DNA of 49,900 nucleotides, taken from Chloroflexi bacterium CSP1-4. GTDB lineage: Bacteria > Chloroflexota > Limnocylindria > Limnocylindrales > CSP1-4. The stretch spans positions 1-49,900 of the forward strand of contig LDXM01000021.1 of NCBI GenBank assembly GCA_001443375.1. The letters run 5' to 3'. This document shows, in pieces, positions 7,731 through 15,224 of this stretch; positions within the stretch are counted from its first letter, which is position 1; each line of letters opens with the position of its first letter. The translations under genes and the position numbers were made by a program. The notes beneath the pieces are model-generated. The model did no database searches. It had not been told where the DNA came from and saw only the letters and a list, made by a program, of their open reading frames with translations.

Positions 7731-8336
7731 TCAGCTCAGGCTGAAGCGCCGGCGCTGGAGCATCGGCTCCGGTGAGGACCGGCGGACGCCGATGCGACGC
7801 AGGATGGCGTCGATCTCGGCTGCGTAGGGGCCGCCCTCAGGCCTGGCCTCGAGCCACACGAGGTAGCCCGGGTCCACGCGCGCGATCTCGCCCATCGACC
7901 AGCCGGTGTGGCGGCCGAACTCGAGCACGCTGCCCGAGGGACGACCCGGCGGCGGGCCGGCCGCGCCGGTCCCCGGCTTCATGCCCAGGCTCCAGCGGTG
8001 CCCGCCCGGCTGGTGTGCGCCGGCCGCGGGAGCGGCCGCCGGCGTCGCGTCGCCGTTGGTGTCACCCGGCAGGGCGTACGATATGCCGCGGTGGGCGCGG
8101 TCCCAGAGCGCCCGGCGCTGCTCGTCGCCGATCAGCTCCCAGGCGGCGTTGATGGCGACCATGCGGATCTGCGTCTCGGGCCCCGGCATCACGTCCGGGT
8201 GGAACAGGCGCGCCAGGGCGCGATACGCGGCGGTGATCACCTCGTGGCTCGCCGTCGGGTCCACCTGCAGGACCTCGTAGGGATCAAACTCGTTCATCGC
8301 GAGCGCGCGCCGCGGTGCGCGCTCAGGCGAGGACAT
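7731..8336 (-). CDS. J-domain protein with C-terminal GRHTG domain
   Basis: A 201-residue protein. Residues about 17-80 form a J domain: DPYEVLQVDPTASHEVITAA, the HPD tripeptide in LARLFHPDVMPG, and helix 4 ending DEQRRALWDRAHR. After an Ala/Pro/Gly linker comes a second small domain, SVLEFGRHTGWSMGEIARVD then PGYLVWLEA, resembling the short domain found in DUF3820 and exonuclease-associated proteins. The J domain should stimulate a DnaK ATPase; the second domain may target it to a nucleic acid or complex, which is inference. The start is uncertain: the ATG at 8336 has a GGTGGAG site upstream, while the ATG at 8297 is closer to the J domain. Confidence 0.75.
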   Translation of the reverse strand: MSSPERAPRRALAMNEFDPYEVLQVDPTASHEVITAAYRALARLFHPDVMPGPETQIRMVAINAAWELIGDEQRRALWDRAHRGISYALPGDTNGDATPAAAPAAGAHQPGGHRWSLGMKPGTGAAGPPPGRPSGSVLEFGRHTGWSMGEIARVDPGYLVWLEARPEGGPYAAEIDAILRRIGVRRSSPEPMLQRRRFSLS

Positions 8337-8526
8337 CGGCTGCGCATGGCTCCACCCTTCCGCTCATCTGGCACGACGTGGTCACCGTCCGCGACCTCCA
8401 CGATGGCGCGCAACGTAGTCGACGCTCAAGGCGTTGGCGAGATGACGGAAGTACCGGCGGAACGTGAGCCGCCCGGTGGTGGCGGCCTGGCTTGGGGCAC
8501 GTGCCGGCCTGCAGGCCGGCACGCGG

Positions 8527-8715
8527 TCAGCGCCTCTTGCCGCGCATCTCCACGAGGTGGGACGTCCAGGGGGACGCGCCGCCGTCGGCCGCGGCGGAAC
8601 TGCCGTGCCAGCCACAGACGCAGGTGACCGCCTGATCGCGGTGCTTGTAGACGTCGATGACGTGCTTCAGGGGGGCGTCGAGGTCGATGGGCTTCGGGGA
8701 CAGTCGGGGGTTCAC
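8527..8715 (-). CDS. Small Cys/His protein, unknown function
   Basis: A 62-residue protein. The composition changes from random-looking to protein-like at the GTG at 8715, which follows a GAGGAG ribosome site, so I take that as the start. Key features are KHVIDVYKHRDQAVTCVCGW (C-x-C-G-W) and a later SPWTSHLVEMR, together resembling a small zinc finger of C-x-C...H type. Arg/Lys at the end. I do not recognise the family; a single-copy conserved small protein is likely. It stands alone, 190 bp from the J-domain gene. Confidence 0.5.
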   Translation of the reverse strand: MNPRLSPKPIDLDAPLKHVIDVYKHRDQAVTCVCGWHGSSAAADGGASPWTSHLVEMRGKRR

Positions 8716-8839
8716 GAACAGGGGTGCTCCTCGGCGCGCACTGGTGGGGACACGTATGGTACCAGCCGCGGCCTTCGGCCATCGGGCCACCCGCGCGGGC
8801 GCCCGACACTCATGCGATCCTGCTCGCCCGGGCAGGCCG

Positions 8840-8845
8840 TATCAT
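8840..8845 (+). promoter_or_regulatory. -10 element of a probable leaderless promoter (decayed cupin)
   Basis: TATCAT lies 7 nt before the ATG at 8853. Its survival suggests recent decay of the downstream gene or continued transcription of the remnant. Confidence 0.35.
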
Positions 8846-8852
8846 CCCGCGC

Positions 8853-9210
8853 ATGGCGATCCGCACCACCGGCTCGACCAACCTCTACTCGTCCATCGTC
8901 TCCATGGCCTCCGGTGGCCGGACTCGCATCCACCACCACGGGCCCTGCGAGACAAGCTTCTACATCCGCTCCGGTGGCGCCCGCTATACCTGGGGCCCGA
9001 CCGGTCTGGAGGACTGCCCCGATGGCTGGTCGTGTACATGGACGACGATACGGACGGGACGGGGGACGTGCCGGCGCCGTGCTGACGGCAGCGGGCCTCG
9101 ACACGTCGGTCGAGGCGCTGCCCGCTCGGCACGGGCTCGCGAGCATCCCCAAGGAGCCCTTCCCTCGCGACGCCCGGGCGACCGAAGCCGCTGAGCGGTG
9201 CCTGGCATGA
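8853..9210 (+). pseudogene. Remnant of a cupin gene joined to an unidentified C-terminal fragment
   Basis: From the ATG at 8853 to about 9015 the frame reads as a cupin: SMASGGRTRIHHHGPCETSF with the histidine cluster, then GGARYTWGPTGLED. In intact relatives this continues into a second metal motif with a proline/histidine turn, but here the frame switches to Arg/Ser/Thr-rich random-looking sequence. From about 9079 another frame is protein-like (LTAAGLDTSVEALPARHGLA and on) and stops at 9210, overlapping the next gene's ATG. I read this as a deletion or frameshift fusing two gene fragments. Alternatively the first frame could make a 113-residue protein with a novel tail. Confidence 0.5.
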
Positions 9211-10031
9211 GCGAGGCGCTGAAGGTACGTTGGGTCGGCCTCGTGCGACCGGACGACCCGGAGTACCTCGCGGCCATGAGCGCCCAGGCGCTCGCCCATC
9301 GCCACCTCGGGCCACGCCAGGACCCGGGCGAGATCTACCGGGCCAGCAGCCTCGCGGAGACGGCCGTGCGCGCCTGGCTCGGTGCCCGCCTCCCGCTCCT
9401 CGAGGAGCGCGTCGTCGTGGCCGACCTGCTGCCCCACGGCAAGCGCGCCTACGAGCGTCGCTACCTCGAGCTCGACGCCGTCGAGGGCCGGGACGGCGCG
9501 CCGTCGAGGATCATCGAGGTGAAGTTCAGTGCCAATCCGGCCTCGGTGCGACGCGGGCTCACGCAGCTCGGCCGTGCCCGGGACCTGCTGGGCCAGCGCT
9601 GGGACGGCCCATCCACGCTCCTCGTCCTGGTCGAGGCGAACCGAAGCGGCGTGGAGGTGGACCTCGAGCGGCTCCGGGGCCTGCGACTCGTGGCGGCCGA
9701 TGAGCTCGGCGACCGCGACGGGCCGGGGCCGTCGCTCCTCGTCCTCCCGCTGGCGGCGCTGACCAGCCATCTCAGCGCGGCCGAGATGGCCGCCCTCGAG
9801 CGCGGCCGCGACGAAGGACAGGGACTGACCGATCGGCGGCAGGAACGGGAAGCAGCCGCGGCGGCGGGCCAGCCGGTCGCGGAGCTGGGATCCGCTGGGG
9901 CGATAGTCGACCGGCGGATGGGTCCGGCGGCCACGCTGACCTTCGGCGACGACACCGATGATGCCGAGGACTCGCCCTTCGCGGCGCTGCGGCGCCGGGC
10001 CTCGAACGACGACGAGGGTGCCGACCGCTAA
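9207..10031 (+). CDS. PD-(D/E)XK-like nuclease domain protein
   Basis: A 274-residue protein. After an N-terminal helical part (SSLAETAVRAWLGARLPLLE) come YERRYLELDAVEG with Asp about residue 90 and IIEVKFSANPASV with Glu104-x-Lys106, the spacing and context of the restriction-endonuclease-like fold. A helix RRGLTQLGRARDLLGQRW and a strand STLLVLVEA complete the core. The C-terminal 90 residues are charged and low-complexity and end in an acidic DDTDDAEDS stretch. It may nick or cut nucleic acid, or be an inactive structural relative; no partner domain shows the substrate. The ATG at 9207 is taken, as it follows directly on the remnant gene's stop; a GTG-type start 9 nt upstream is also open. 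It ends 4 nt inside the convergent S41 gene. Confidence 0.6.
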   Translation: MSEALKVRWVGLVRPDDPEYLAAMSAQALAHRHLGPRQDPGEIYRASSLAETAVRAWLGARLPLLEERVVVADLLPHGKRAYERRYLELDAVEGRDGAPSRIIEVKFSANPASVRRGLTQLGRARDLLGQRWDGPSTLLVLVEANRSGVEVDLERLRGLRLVAADELGDRDGPGPSLLVLPLAALTSHLSAAEMAALERGRDEGQGLTDRRQEREAAAAAGQPVAELGSAGAIVDRRMGPAATLTFGDDTDDAEDSPFAALRRRASNDDEGADR

Positions 10032-11410
10032 CGCGGGTCCAGGGACATGCCCAGCAGCTCGAGGGCCCGCAGGAGCTGGGCGTCACCGCTTCTGACGACG
10101 TCTCCTGCGCTCATCGATCGCAGGTCCGTCGGCTCGAGGGGCAGAACGCCCAGCGCCAGCTCGATCTGCTCGTCGGGCTCGATCCCGCCGGGGAAGATGC
10201 GCCGCCCATCCGGCGTCAGCCAGAGCTCGACGCCGAGCCGGACGGCCGAGCCGTCCGAGAGCGGGAACTGGTTCAGCACGGTCCCGGTCCCGAACGTGCG
10301 TGTCCCGATCGCCTTCGCCCGCCCCTGGTCCTGCAGGGCGCCGGTGACGATCTCGGCCGAGCTGGCCGTGCCGAAGTCCACGAGCACCACGAGCGGCTTG
10401 TCCGTGGTCGGCTCGTCGCGCACCGCGACCGGCGTGCGCTTCCCGTCGGCGTCCTGGCGGAGGTAGACGACCCCCGTGTCGAGGAACGTGCTGGCGACGC
10501 CGACGGCCTCGTCCACCAGTCCGCCCGGGTCGTTGCGCAGGTCGAGCACGATCGCCTCGGCTCCCGACGCGTTGGCCTCGGCTACCGCCTTCTGGAGGGC
10601 TGCGGTCGTGCCCTCGGAGAACTGGACGACCCGGATCATCGCGGCCCGCGTCCCGGGTACCGTCGACCAGACGACGGAGGGCACGTCGATCTGGGCGCGA
10701 ACGATCGAGAGCTCCACCGGGGCCGCTGCATCGAGGTGGAGCACGGTCAGCGTCACGGTGGTGCCCTCCGGCCCCCGGATGCGGCTGACGACCTCCTCCG
10801 TGCTCAGCCCATCGGCCGCCTCGCCGTCGATGGCGATGATGCGGTCGCCGCTGCGCAGCCCGGCCTTGTCGGCCGGCGAGCCGCTGATGACGGCCACGAT
10901 GATGGGCGACCCGCCGCGCTCGCCGAGGTAGGCGCCGATGCCCGAGAACGACCCGGAGAGGTCTTCCTGGGACGCCTTGACCTGCTCCGGCGTCATGAAG
11001 GCGGAGTGCCCCGGATCGCCCAGCGCCCGGACGAGGCCGTCGAGCATCCCGTAGGTCAGGTTCGACGCGGGCACGAGAGCCGAGCGGTCCACGTAGTGCT
11101 CCCGCACGATCCCCAGCGCCTCCCAGAGCAGGCCGATGTCGCCCGGTGCATCGGGCGGGACGCTGGCGCCCGGGCCGATCGTCGCGTCGGGCGGCAGGGT
11201 GGCGCCGGGCTCCGCGCTGGCAGCCGGGCCGGACGTGGGCGCGGCGCCGAAAAGCCCCGTGCGGTCGGCTGCGACTCCCGCCCCGAAGGCGAGGACCACG
11301 ACCAGCGCGAGCCCCAGGGCCAAGGAGCCACGCCCGGGTGCCCGGGGGCCGCCGGCCGCGCCGGGATACGACCCGGATAAGGGGGCGGAGCTCGTCGGGT
11401 CGCCGGACAT
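10028..11410 (-). CDS. Membrane-anchored S41 (CtpA-like) protease homologue lacking the catalytic lysine
   Basis: A 460-residue protein. An N-terminal Pro/Gly stretch leads to one membrane segment (LALGLALVVVLAFGAGVAA) and a Pro/Ala linker, so the rest is extracytoplasmic. Then come the S41 helical cap, a PDZ domain with the GIGAYLGE start and GSPADKAGLRSGDRIIAIDG, and the protease core with VVQFSEGT, LDLRNDPGG and DFGTASSAEIV. The nucleophile serine is in TASSAEI. In the family a lysine follows 25 residues later in FGKG; here the sequence is RTFGTGTVLNQF, with threonine at that position (codon 10286-10288). It may be inactive, use another base, or serve as a binding protein. Start ATG at 11410 has an upstream CTGGAGG site. 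Confidence 0.85.
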   Translation of the reverse strand: MSGDPTSSAPLSGSYPGAAGGPRAPGRGSLALGLALVVVLAFGAGVAADRTGLFGAAPTSGPAASAEPGATLPPDATIGPGASVPPDAPGDIGLLWEALGIVREHYVDRSALVPASNLTYGMLDGLVRALGDPGHSAFMTPEQVKASQEDLSGSFSGIGAYLGERGGSPIIVAVISGSPADKAGLRSGDRIIAIDGEAADGLSTEEVVSRIRGPEGTTVTLTVLHLDAAAPVELSIVRAQIDVPSVVWSTVPGTRAAMIRVVQFSEGTTAALQKAVAEANASGAEAIVLDLRNDPGGLVDEAVGVASTFLDTGVVYLRQDADGKRTPVAVRDEPTTDKPLVVLVDFGTASSAEIVTGALQDQGRAKAIGTRTFGTGTVLNQFPLSDGSAVRLGVELWLTPDGRRIFPGGIEPDEQIELALGVLPLEPTDLRSMSAGDVVRSGDAQLLRALELLGMSLDPR

Positions 11411-11477
11411 CGCTGGCCTCCAGGCGGTGGGGATCGGCCGCCATTCTGCGGCAGGTGCCGCCAAGGTGCCGCGAGGG

Positions 11478-12746
11478 CTACCCGGGCCGGCCGCCGACGT
11501 CGGCCAGGCGCCGAGCGAGGAAACGTCGCTCGGCCCGGTTCGTGGCCAGCTGGAGGGCCCGGCGGTAGGCCGTAGCGGCCTCAGCACGTCGTCCGAGGCG
11601 GCGCAGGAGGTCGGCGCGCGCGGCATGGAAGAGGTGGTACTCGACCAGCGATCCCCTGGCGCCGACGCGGTCCAGCTCGGCGAGACCGGCGGCCGGACCC
11701 TCGGCGAATGCCAGCGCCACGGCGCGATTGAGCTCCACCACCGCCGAGGGCGCCAGCGTCTGGAGGGCCGCATAGAGGCCGACGATCTCGCGCCAGTCCG
11801 TCGTCTCCGCGCTGGAGGCACGGTCGTGGACGGCCGCGATGGCCGCCTGCACCTGGTAGGGGCCAGGCCGCCGCATGGCCAGTGCCCGCTCGAGCAGCCG
11901 CGTACCTTCCTCCATCTCCGCGCGATCCCACAGGGCGCGGTCCTGATCCTCGAGCAGCACGATGTCCCCACCCTCATCGAGGCGCGCTGCCCGCCGCGCG
12001 TCGTGCAGGAGCATGAGGGCGAGGAGCCCGAGTGCCTCCGGCTCATCGGGCATGAGCTCGGCCAGCAGGCGCGCCAGGCGGATCGCCTCGCCGGACAGCG
12101 CGGCGCGGATGGGCGCCTCGCCGGCGGTCGCCAGGTAGGCCTCGTTGTAGACGAGGTAGAGGACCGCCAGCACCGAGTCGAGCCTCTCCGGCAGGACGTG
12201 GTCGGGCGGGACGCGGTAGGGGATGCCGGCGTCGCGGATCTTCCGCTTCGCCCGCACGAGGCGCTGCGCGAGCGTCGCCTCGGGCACCAGGAAGGCACGG
12301 GCGATCTCGTCGGTACGCAATCCGCCGAGGGTACGCAGCGTGAGCGCCACCTGTGCCTCCGGGGCCAGCGCGGGATGGCAGCAGGTGAACATGAGCCGCA
12401 GGCGGTCGTCGGCACTGGTATCCATGCCCGCCTCCAGCTCGGTGCGTCCGGCCTGTGCCAGCCGGGCCTCTTCGTCGGCCTCGGCCTGCAATACGGCGCG
12501 CTTCTCCGACAGGACCCGCGCCCGCCGCAGGCGATCGATGGCCCGCCGGCGGGCGGTCGTCGTGATCCAGGCCCCCGGGTTGGCCGGGACGCCCTCGTGG
12601 GGCCAGTGCTCCAGGGCGGCCACGAATGCCTCCTGGACGGCTTCCTCGGCGAGGTCGAAGTCACCCAGGACGCGGATGAGCCCGGCGACCGCGCGACCCG
12701 ACTCGAGGCGGAAGACGCGATCGACGACGTCGTGGGCGTCGGTCAT
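11478..12746 (-). CDS. ECF42-type RNA polymerase sigma factor with C-terminal helical extension
   Basis: A 422-residue extracytoplasmic-function sigma factor. Region 2 reads [20 protein letters not shown] and the following [20 protein letters not shown]; region 4 is [20 protein letters not shown] with [18 protein letters not shown] as the recognition helix. After about residue 185 there is a long TPR-like helical extension, the hallmark of the ECF42/SigK-like group that replaces a separate anti-sigma factor. The gene overlaps the upstream DGPF-domain gene by 4 nt (ATGA), the arrangement characteristic of the group, where the sigma factor drives its own DGPF gene cluster. Confidence 0.9.
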   Translation of the reverse strand: MTDAHDVVDRVFRLESGRAVAGLIRVLGDFDLAEEAVQEAFVAALEHWPHEGVPANPGAWITTTARRRAIDRLRRARVLSEKRAVLQAEADEEARLAQAGRTELEAGMDTSADDRLRLMFTCCHPALAPEAQVALTLRTLGGLRTDEIARAFLVPEATLAQRLVRAKRKIRDAGIPYRVPPDHVLPERLDSVLAVLYLVYNEAYLATAGEAPIRAALSGEAIRLARLLAELMPDEPEALGLLALMLLHDARRAARLDEGGDIVLLEDQDRALWDRAEMEEGTRLLERALAMRRPGPYQVQAAIAAVHDRASSAETTDWREIVGLYAALQTLAPSAVVELNRAVALAFAEGPAAGLAELDRVGARGSLVEYHLFHAARADLLRRLGRRAEAATAYRRALQLATNRAERRFLARRLADVGGRPG

Positions 12747-13144
12747 CGGGCCTCAGCGGCGGTCGTGGCAGCCGGGGCCTGGCTGGCGTACTCCATGGGC
12801 AGCTCCCAGATCGGCCGGACCTCGATGGAACCGCGGGCGGCGCCGGGGATCTTCGCCGCCAGCTCGATGGCTCCGTCGAGGTCGGCACACTCCAGCAGAT
12901 AGAAGCCGCCCAACGCCTCCTTCGTCTCGGCGAAGGGCCCGTCGCTGACGATCGTGCGGCCCTCGCGGACCCGAACGGTCGTGGCGCTCGACGTCGGCTG
13001 GAGGGCCTCCCCACCGCGCATCACGCCACGCTCCCGGCACTCCTCGGTGAACGCCGCGTAGGCAGCCATCTCCGACTGGTAGTCCTCCGGCGGCACGGAG
13101 GCCGGGTCGACTTCGGGCGTGTAGATCAGGACCAGGTAGCGCAT
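12743..13144 (-). CDS. YCII-related DGPF-domain protein, partner of ECF42
   Basis: A 133-residue protein of the YCII superfamily. [13 protein letters not shown] is the first strand, and [20 protein letters not shown] contains the DGPFAETKE signature that names the group. Fold members are small ferredoxin-like dimers with an active-site histidine/aspartate, function unknown. DGPF genes are the usual regulon of ECF42 sigma factors, and this one is first in the operon, overlapping the sigma gene by 4 nt. Ribosome site GGAGG lies upstream of the ATG. Confidence 0.9.
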   Translation of the reverse strand: MRYLVLIYTPEVDPASVPPEDYQSEMAAYAAFTEECRERGVMRGGEALQPTSSATTVRVREGRTIVSDGPFAETKEALGGFYLLECADLDGAIELAAKIPGAARGSIEVRPIWELPMEYASQAPAATTAAEAR

Positions 13145-13185
13145 CTCGTTCCTCCGCAGGCTTCGGCGACGCCGACACGGCGCCT

Positions 13186-13191
13186 ACCATA
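13186..13191 (-). promoter_or_regulatory. -10-like element upstream of the DGPF/ECF42 operon
   Basis: TATGGT on the minus strand lies about 42 nt upstream of the DGPF start and would give a leader of about 35 nt that includes the GGAGG ribosome site. An ECF42-specific promoter could not be recognised by eye. Confidence 0.3.
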
Positions 13192-13277
13192 GCGACGAAC
13201 GTGCCAAGCGAGAATCGACAGCGCGGCCGGACGTGCGTCACACTCGTCCAGGGGGTTCACACCATGGAGGCGGCACG

Positions 13278-13826
13278 ATGGCGAGACACGACGACGGGCG
13301 ACCGCGCGATGGCCGTTGGATCGGCGGCATCATCCTCATCATCATCGGCGTCGTCCTGCTGGTCGGACAGTGGCTGCCGGACGTCGGCCGCTACGCGCCC
13401 CTGGCGATCGGTCTGGCCCTGATCGTGATCTTCATCGTGACCCGCAACCCGGGCGCGTTGATCGGCGGTTCGATCGTCACCGGCATCGGAGCCGGCATCG
13501 TTCTCGACCAGCTGTTCCCGGCAGCCAGCGGCGGTTGGGTACCCCTGGGGCTCGGCCTCGGCTTCCTCGGCATCTGGGCCGCCGGCACCGTCTTCCGCCT
13601 GCCGGAGGCCCGCGTCTGGCCGCTCATCCCCGGCGCCATCCTCACCTTCGTGGGCGTCGCCCAGGTGGGTGGCGCCGCCGCCGATGCGCTCCGCTACGCC
13701 TGGCCGGTCGTGCTCATCCTGCTTGGCGTCGCGGTCATCGCCGGCAGCCGGCGGCGACAGCCACCGCCCCTGCCCTTCGACACGCCAGAACCGCCGCACG
13801 AGGATCCGCCGAGCACGGCGGGCTGA
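13278..13826 (+). CDS. Multi-pass membrane protein, unknown function
   Basis: A 182-residue integral membrane protein with about six hydrophobic segments, starting with WIGGIILIIIGVVLLVGQWL, then YAPLAIGLALIVIFIVT, a glycine-rich GALIGGSIVTGIGAGIV, GLGLGFLGIWAAGTVF, LIPGAILTFVGVAQV and WPVVLILLGVAVIAG. A short charged head (MARHDDGRPRDGR) and a Pro-rich tail flank them. The paired helices with small-residue motifs resemble LiaF/DUF5668-type membrane domains, which are structural or regulatory. The ATG at 13278 has GGAGG 7 nt upstream. It is transcribed divergently from the DGPF/ECF42 operon and may share its control region. Confidence 0.8.
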   Translation: MARHDDGRPRDGRWIGGIILIIIGVVLLVGQWLPDVGRYAPLAIGLALIVIFIVTRNPGALIGGSIVTGIGAGIVLDQLFPAASGGWVPLGLGLGFLGIWAAGTVFRLPEARVWPLIPGAILTFVGVAQVGGAAADALRYAWPVVLILLGVAVIAGSRRRQPPPLPFDTPEPPHEDPPSTAG

Positions 13827-13870
13827 CGCCATCGCCGGGCGGGCGCCCCGGACCGTACTCGAGCCCGACC

Positions 13871-14470
13871 GTGACCGCCGCGCCCTCCCCTTCCCATGCG
13901 CCGCCTCCGCGTTGCTGGTGGGGCGACGGCGCAGCGGGCGACGTGCTCATGACCCGCTACCACGACGACGAATGGGGCGTCCCGATCCGCGACCCCGTCG
14001 CGCTGTTCGAGCGCCTGGCGCTCGAGTCGTTCCAGGCCGGGCTGTCGTGGGCGACGATCCTGCGCAAGCGGGCGGCTTTCCGGGCGGCTTTCGACGGCTT
14101 CGACCCGGCGATCGTCGCGGCCTACGGTGCGGCCGACGCGGACCGCCTGATGGGCGACGCGGGCATCGTTCGCAACCGCGCCAAGATCGAGGCGACCATC
14201 GGCAACGCACGCGCTTTTCTCGCCCTCGAGGCGACGGACGGCGGCTTCGCCGCGCTCGTCGACGGTTTCGTCCCGCCACCGCCGCCGCGCCGGCCGCGCG
14301 GCACGAGGCTCACCGACCTGCCCGCCACGACCCCCGCGGCCGAGGCCCTCTCACGGGAGCTGCGTGCTCGCGGCTTCCGCTTCGTCGGGCCGACGATCGT
14401 CTACGCCTTCCTGCAGAGCGCCGGCTGGGTCGACGATCACCTGCCCGGCTGCTTCCGCTACCGCGGCTGA
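13871..14470 (+). CDS. tag: DNA-3-methyladenine glycosylase I
   Basis: A 199-residue Tag enzyme that excises 3-methyladenine from alkylated DNA. Typical features are RCWWGDG at the N-terminus, YHDDEWGVPI, FERLALESFQAGLSWATILR with the helix-hairpin-helix and key aromatic residues, and VGPTIVYAFLQSAGWVDDH near the end. The zinc site of Tag is complete: Cys in RCWW, His in YHDDEW, and His and Cys in VDDHLPGCF. The GTG at 13871 is the start nearest to the first zinc cysteine. The last 13 nt overlap the end of the convergent gene. Confidence 0.93.
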   Translation: MTAAPSPSHAPPPRCWWGDGAAGDVLMTRYHDDEWGVPIRDPVALFERLALESFQAGLSWATILRKRAAFRAAFDGFDPAIVAAYGAADADRLMGDAGIVRNRAKIEATIGNARAFLALEATDGGFAALVDGFVPPPPPRRPRGTRLTDLPATTPAAEALSRELRARGFRFVGPTIVYAFLQSAGWVDDHLPGCFRYRG

Positions 14471-15000
14471 GGCCGCGCCTCGAAACCGGCGGAAGCGGTC
14501 ACGCCATCGTCCGCGGGGACGTCGTGACCGGCCTCCAGCACCGCGCCGACGCGATCGAGGAACCAGCGCGCCGTGCCCCTTGCGGCGACGTTGAGGAGGG
14601 CGCGGTCGATGATCCTGCCGGCCTCACCACCGGGCGGGGCGTACCAGCCCTCGAGCGTCAGGCCGTCCGCGCGGACGTCGAGTCGGCCGGCGAAGACGGG
14701 GAAGAGCGGCGCCATCGTCGCCGAGCGCCAGCCGATGGGGACCCGCCAGCCACCCTCGATCGGTTGCGGCGCGCCGATGTCCACGTAGGCGGCCTTGCGG
14801 AAGATCGTGCGTGGCCGGCCGCCCCGTAGGGGCAGGGCCAGGTCCGTCTGGTATCGGCGCGTCCCATCGCGCTCGTCGGCCTCCTGCGTCCCCAGCCACT
14901 CCGCCCGACCGAGCAGCACCAGCGCGCGGTCGAGCTGGATCGCGCCGGGATGCGCCAGGCGGAGGTGGACAGTGCCGGGTTGGGCGGCCTGATCGTTCAT
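14458..15000 (-). CDS. Conserved hypothetical protein
   Basis: A 180-residue soluble protein. Recognisable stretches are LALPLRGGRPRTIFRKAAYV, PIEGGWRVPIGWRSATMAPL, LFPVFAGRLDVRADGLTLEG and a last helix GTARWFLDRVGAVLEAG. The alternating strands followed by a C-terminal helix would suit an SRPBCC/START-like or lipocalin-like fold, possibly ligand binding; this is inference and I cannot name a family. It overlaps the end of tag tail to tail by 13 nt. Confidence 0.7.
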   Translation of the reverse strand: MNDQAAQPGTVHLRLAHPGAIQLDRALVLLGRAEWLGTQEADERDGTRRYQTDLALPLRGGRPRTIFRKAAYVDIGAPQPIEGGWRVPIGWRSATMAPLFPVFAGRLDVRADGLTLEGWYAPPGGEAGRIIDRALLNVAARGTARWFLDRVGAVLEAGHDVPADDGVTASAGFEARPQPR

Positions 15001-15224
15001 GCGACACGCGTGACTGGGCGCCGGCGGCGCCGTGGGAGGATGCTGCCGCAGCGCGCGCCGCAGTGGCCGTGCCGTTCGTCACGCGATCACGGGACCCCCG
15101 TCCCATTCAGCAGCCCACGCCATTCGGCCCGAGGGAGGCGGGCCGGCCGCCTCTAGCCCGTCCCCCACGTCCGCGGGAGAGTCGAGGCGGCGTGGTACGT
15201 TGGCGCAGGGAAAGGCGGTCGGCG

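Noticed and set aside
10028..12664. Single 878-residue frame joining the S41 gene to upstream sequence
   Set aside because: The upstream part is the sigma-factor gene read in the wrong frame; the S41 protein has its own start at 11410 with a ribosome site.
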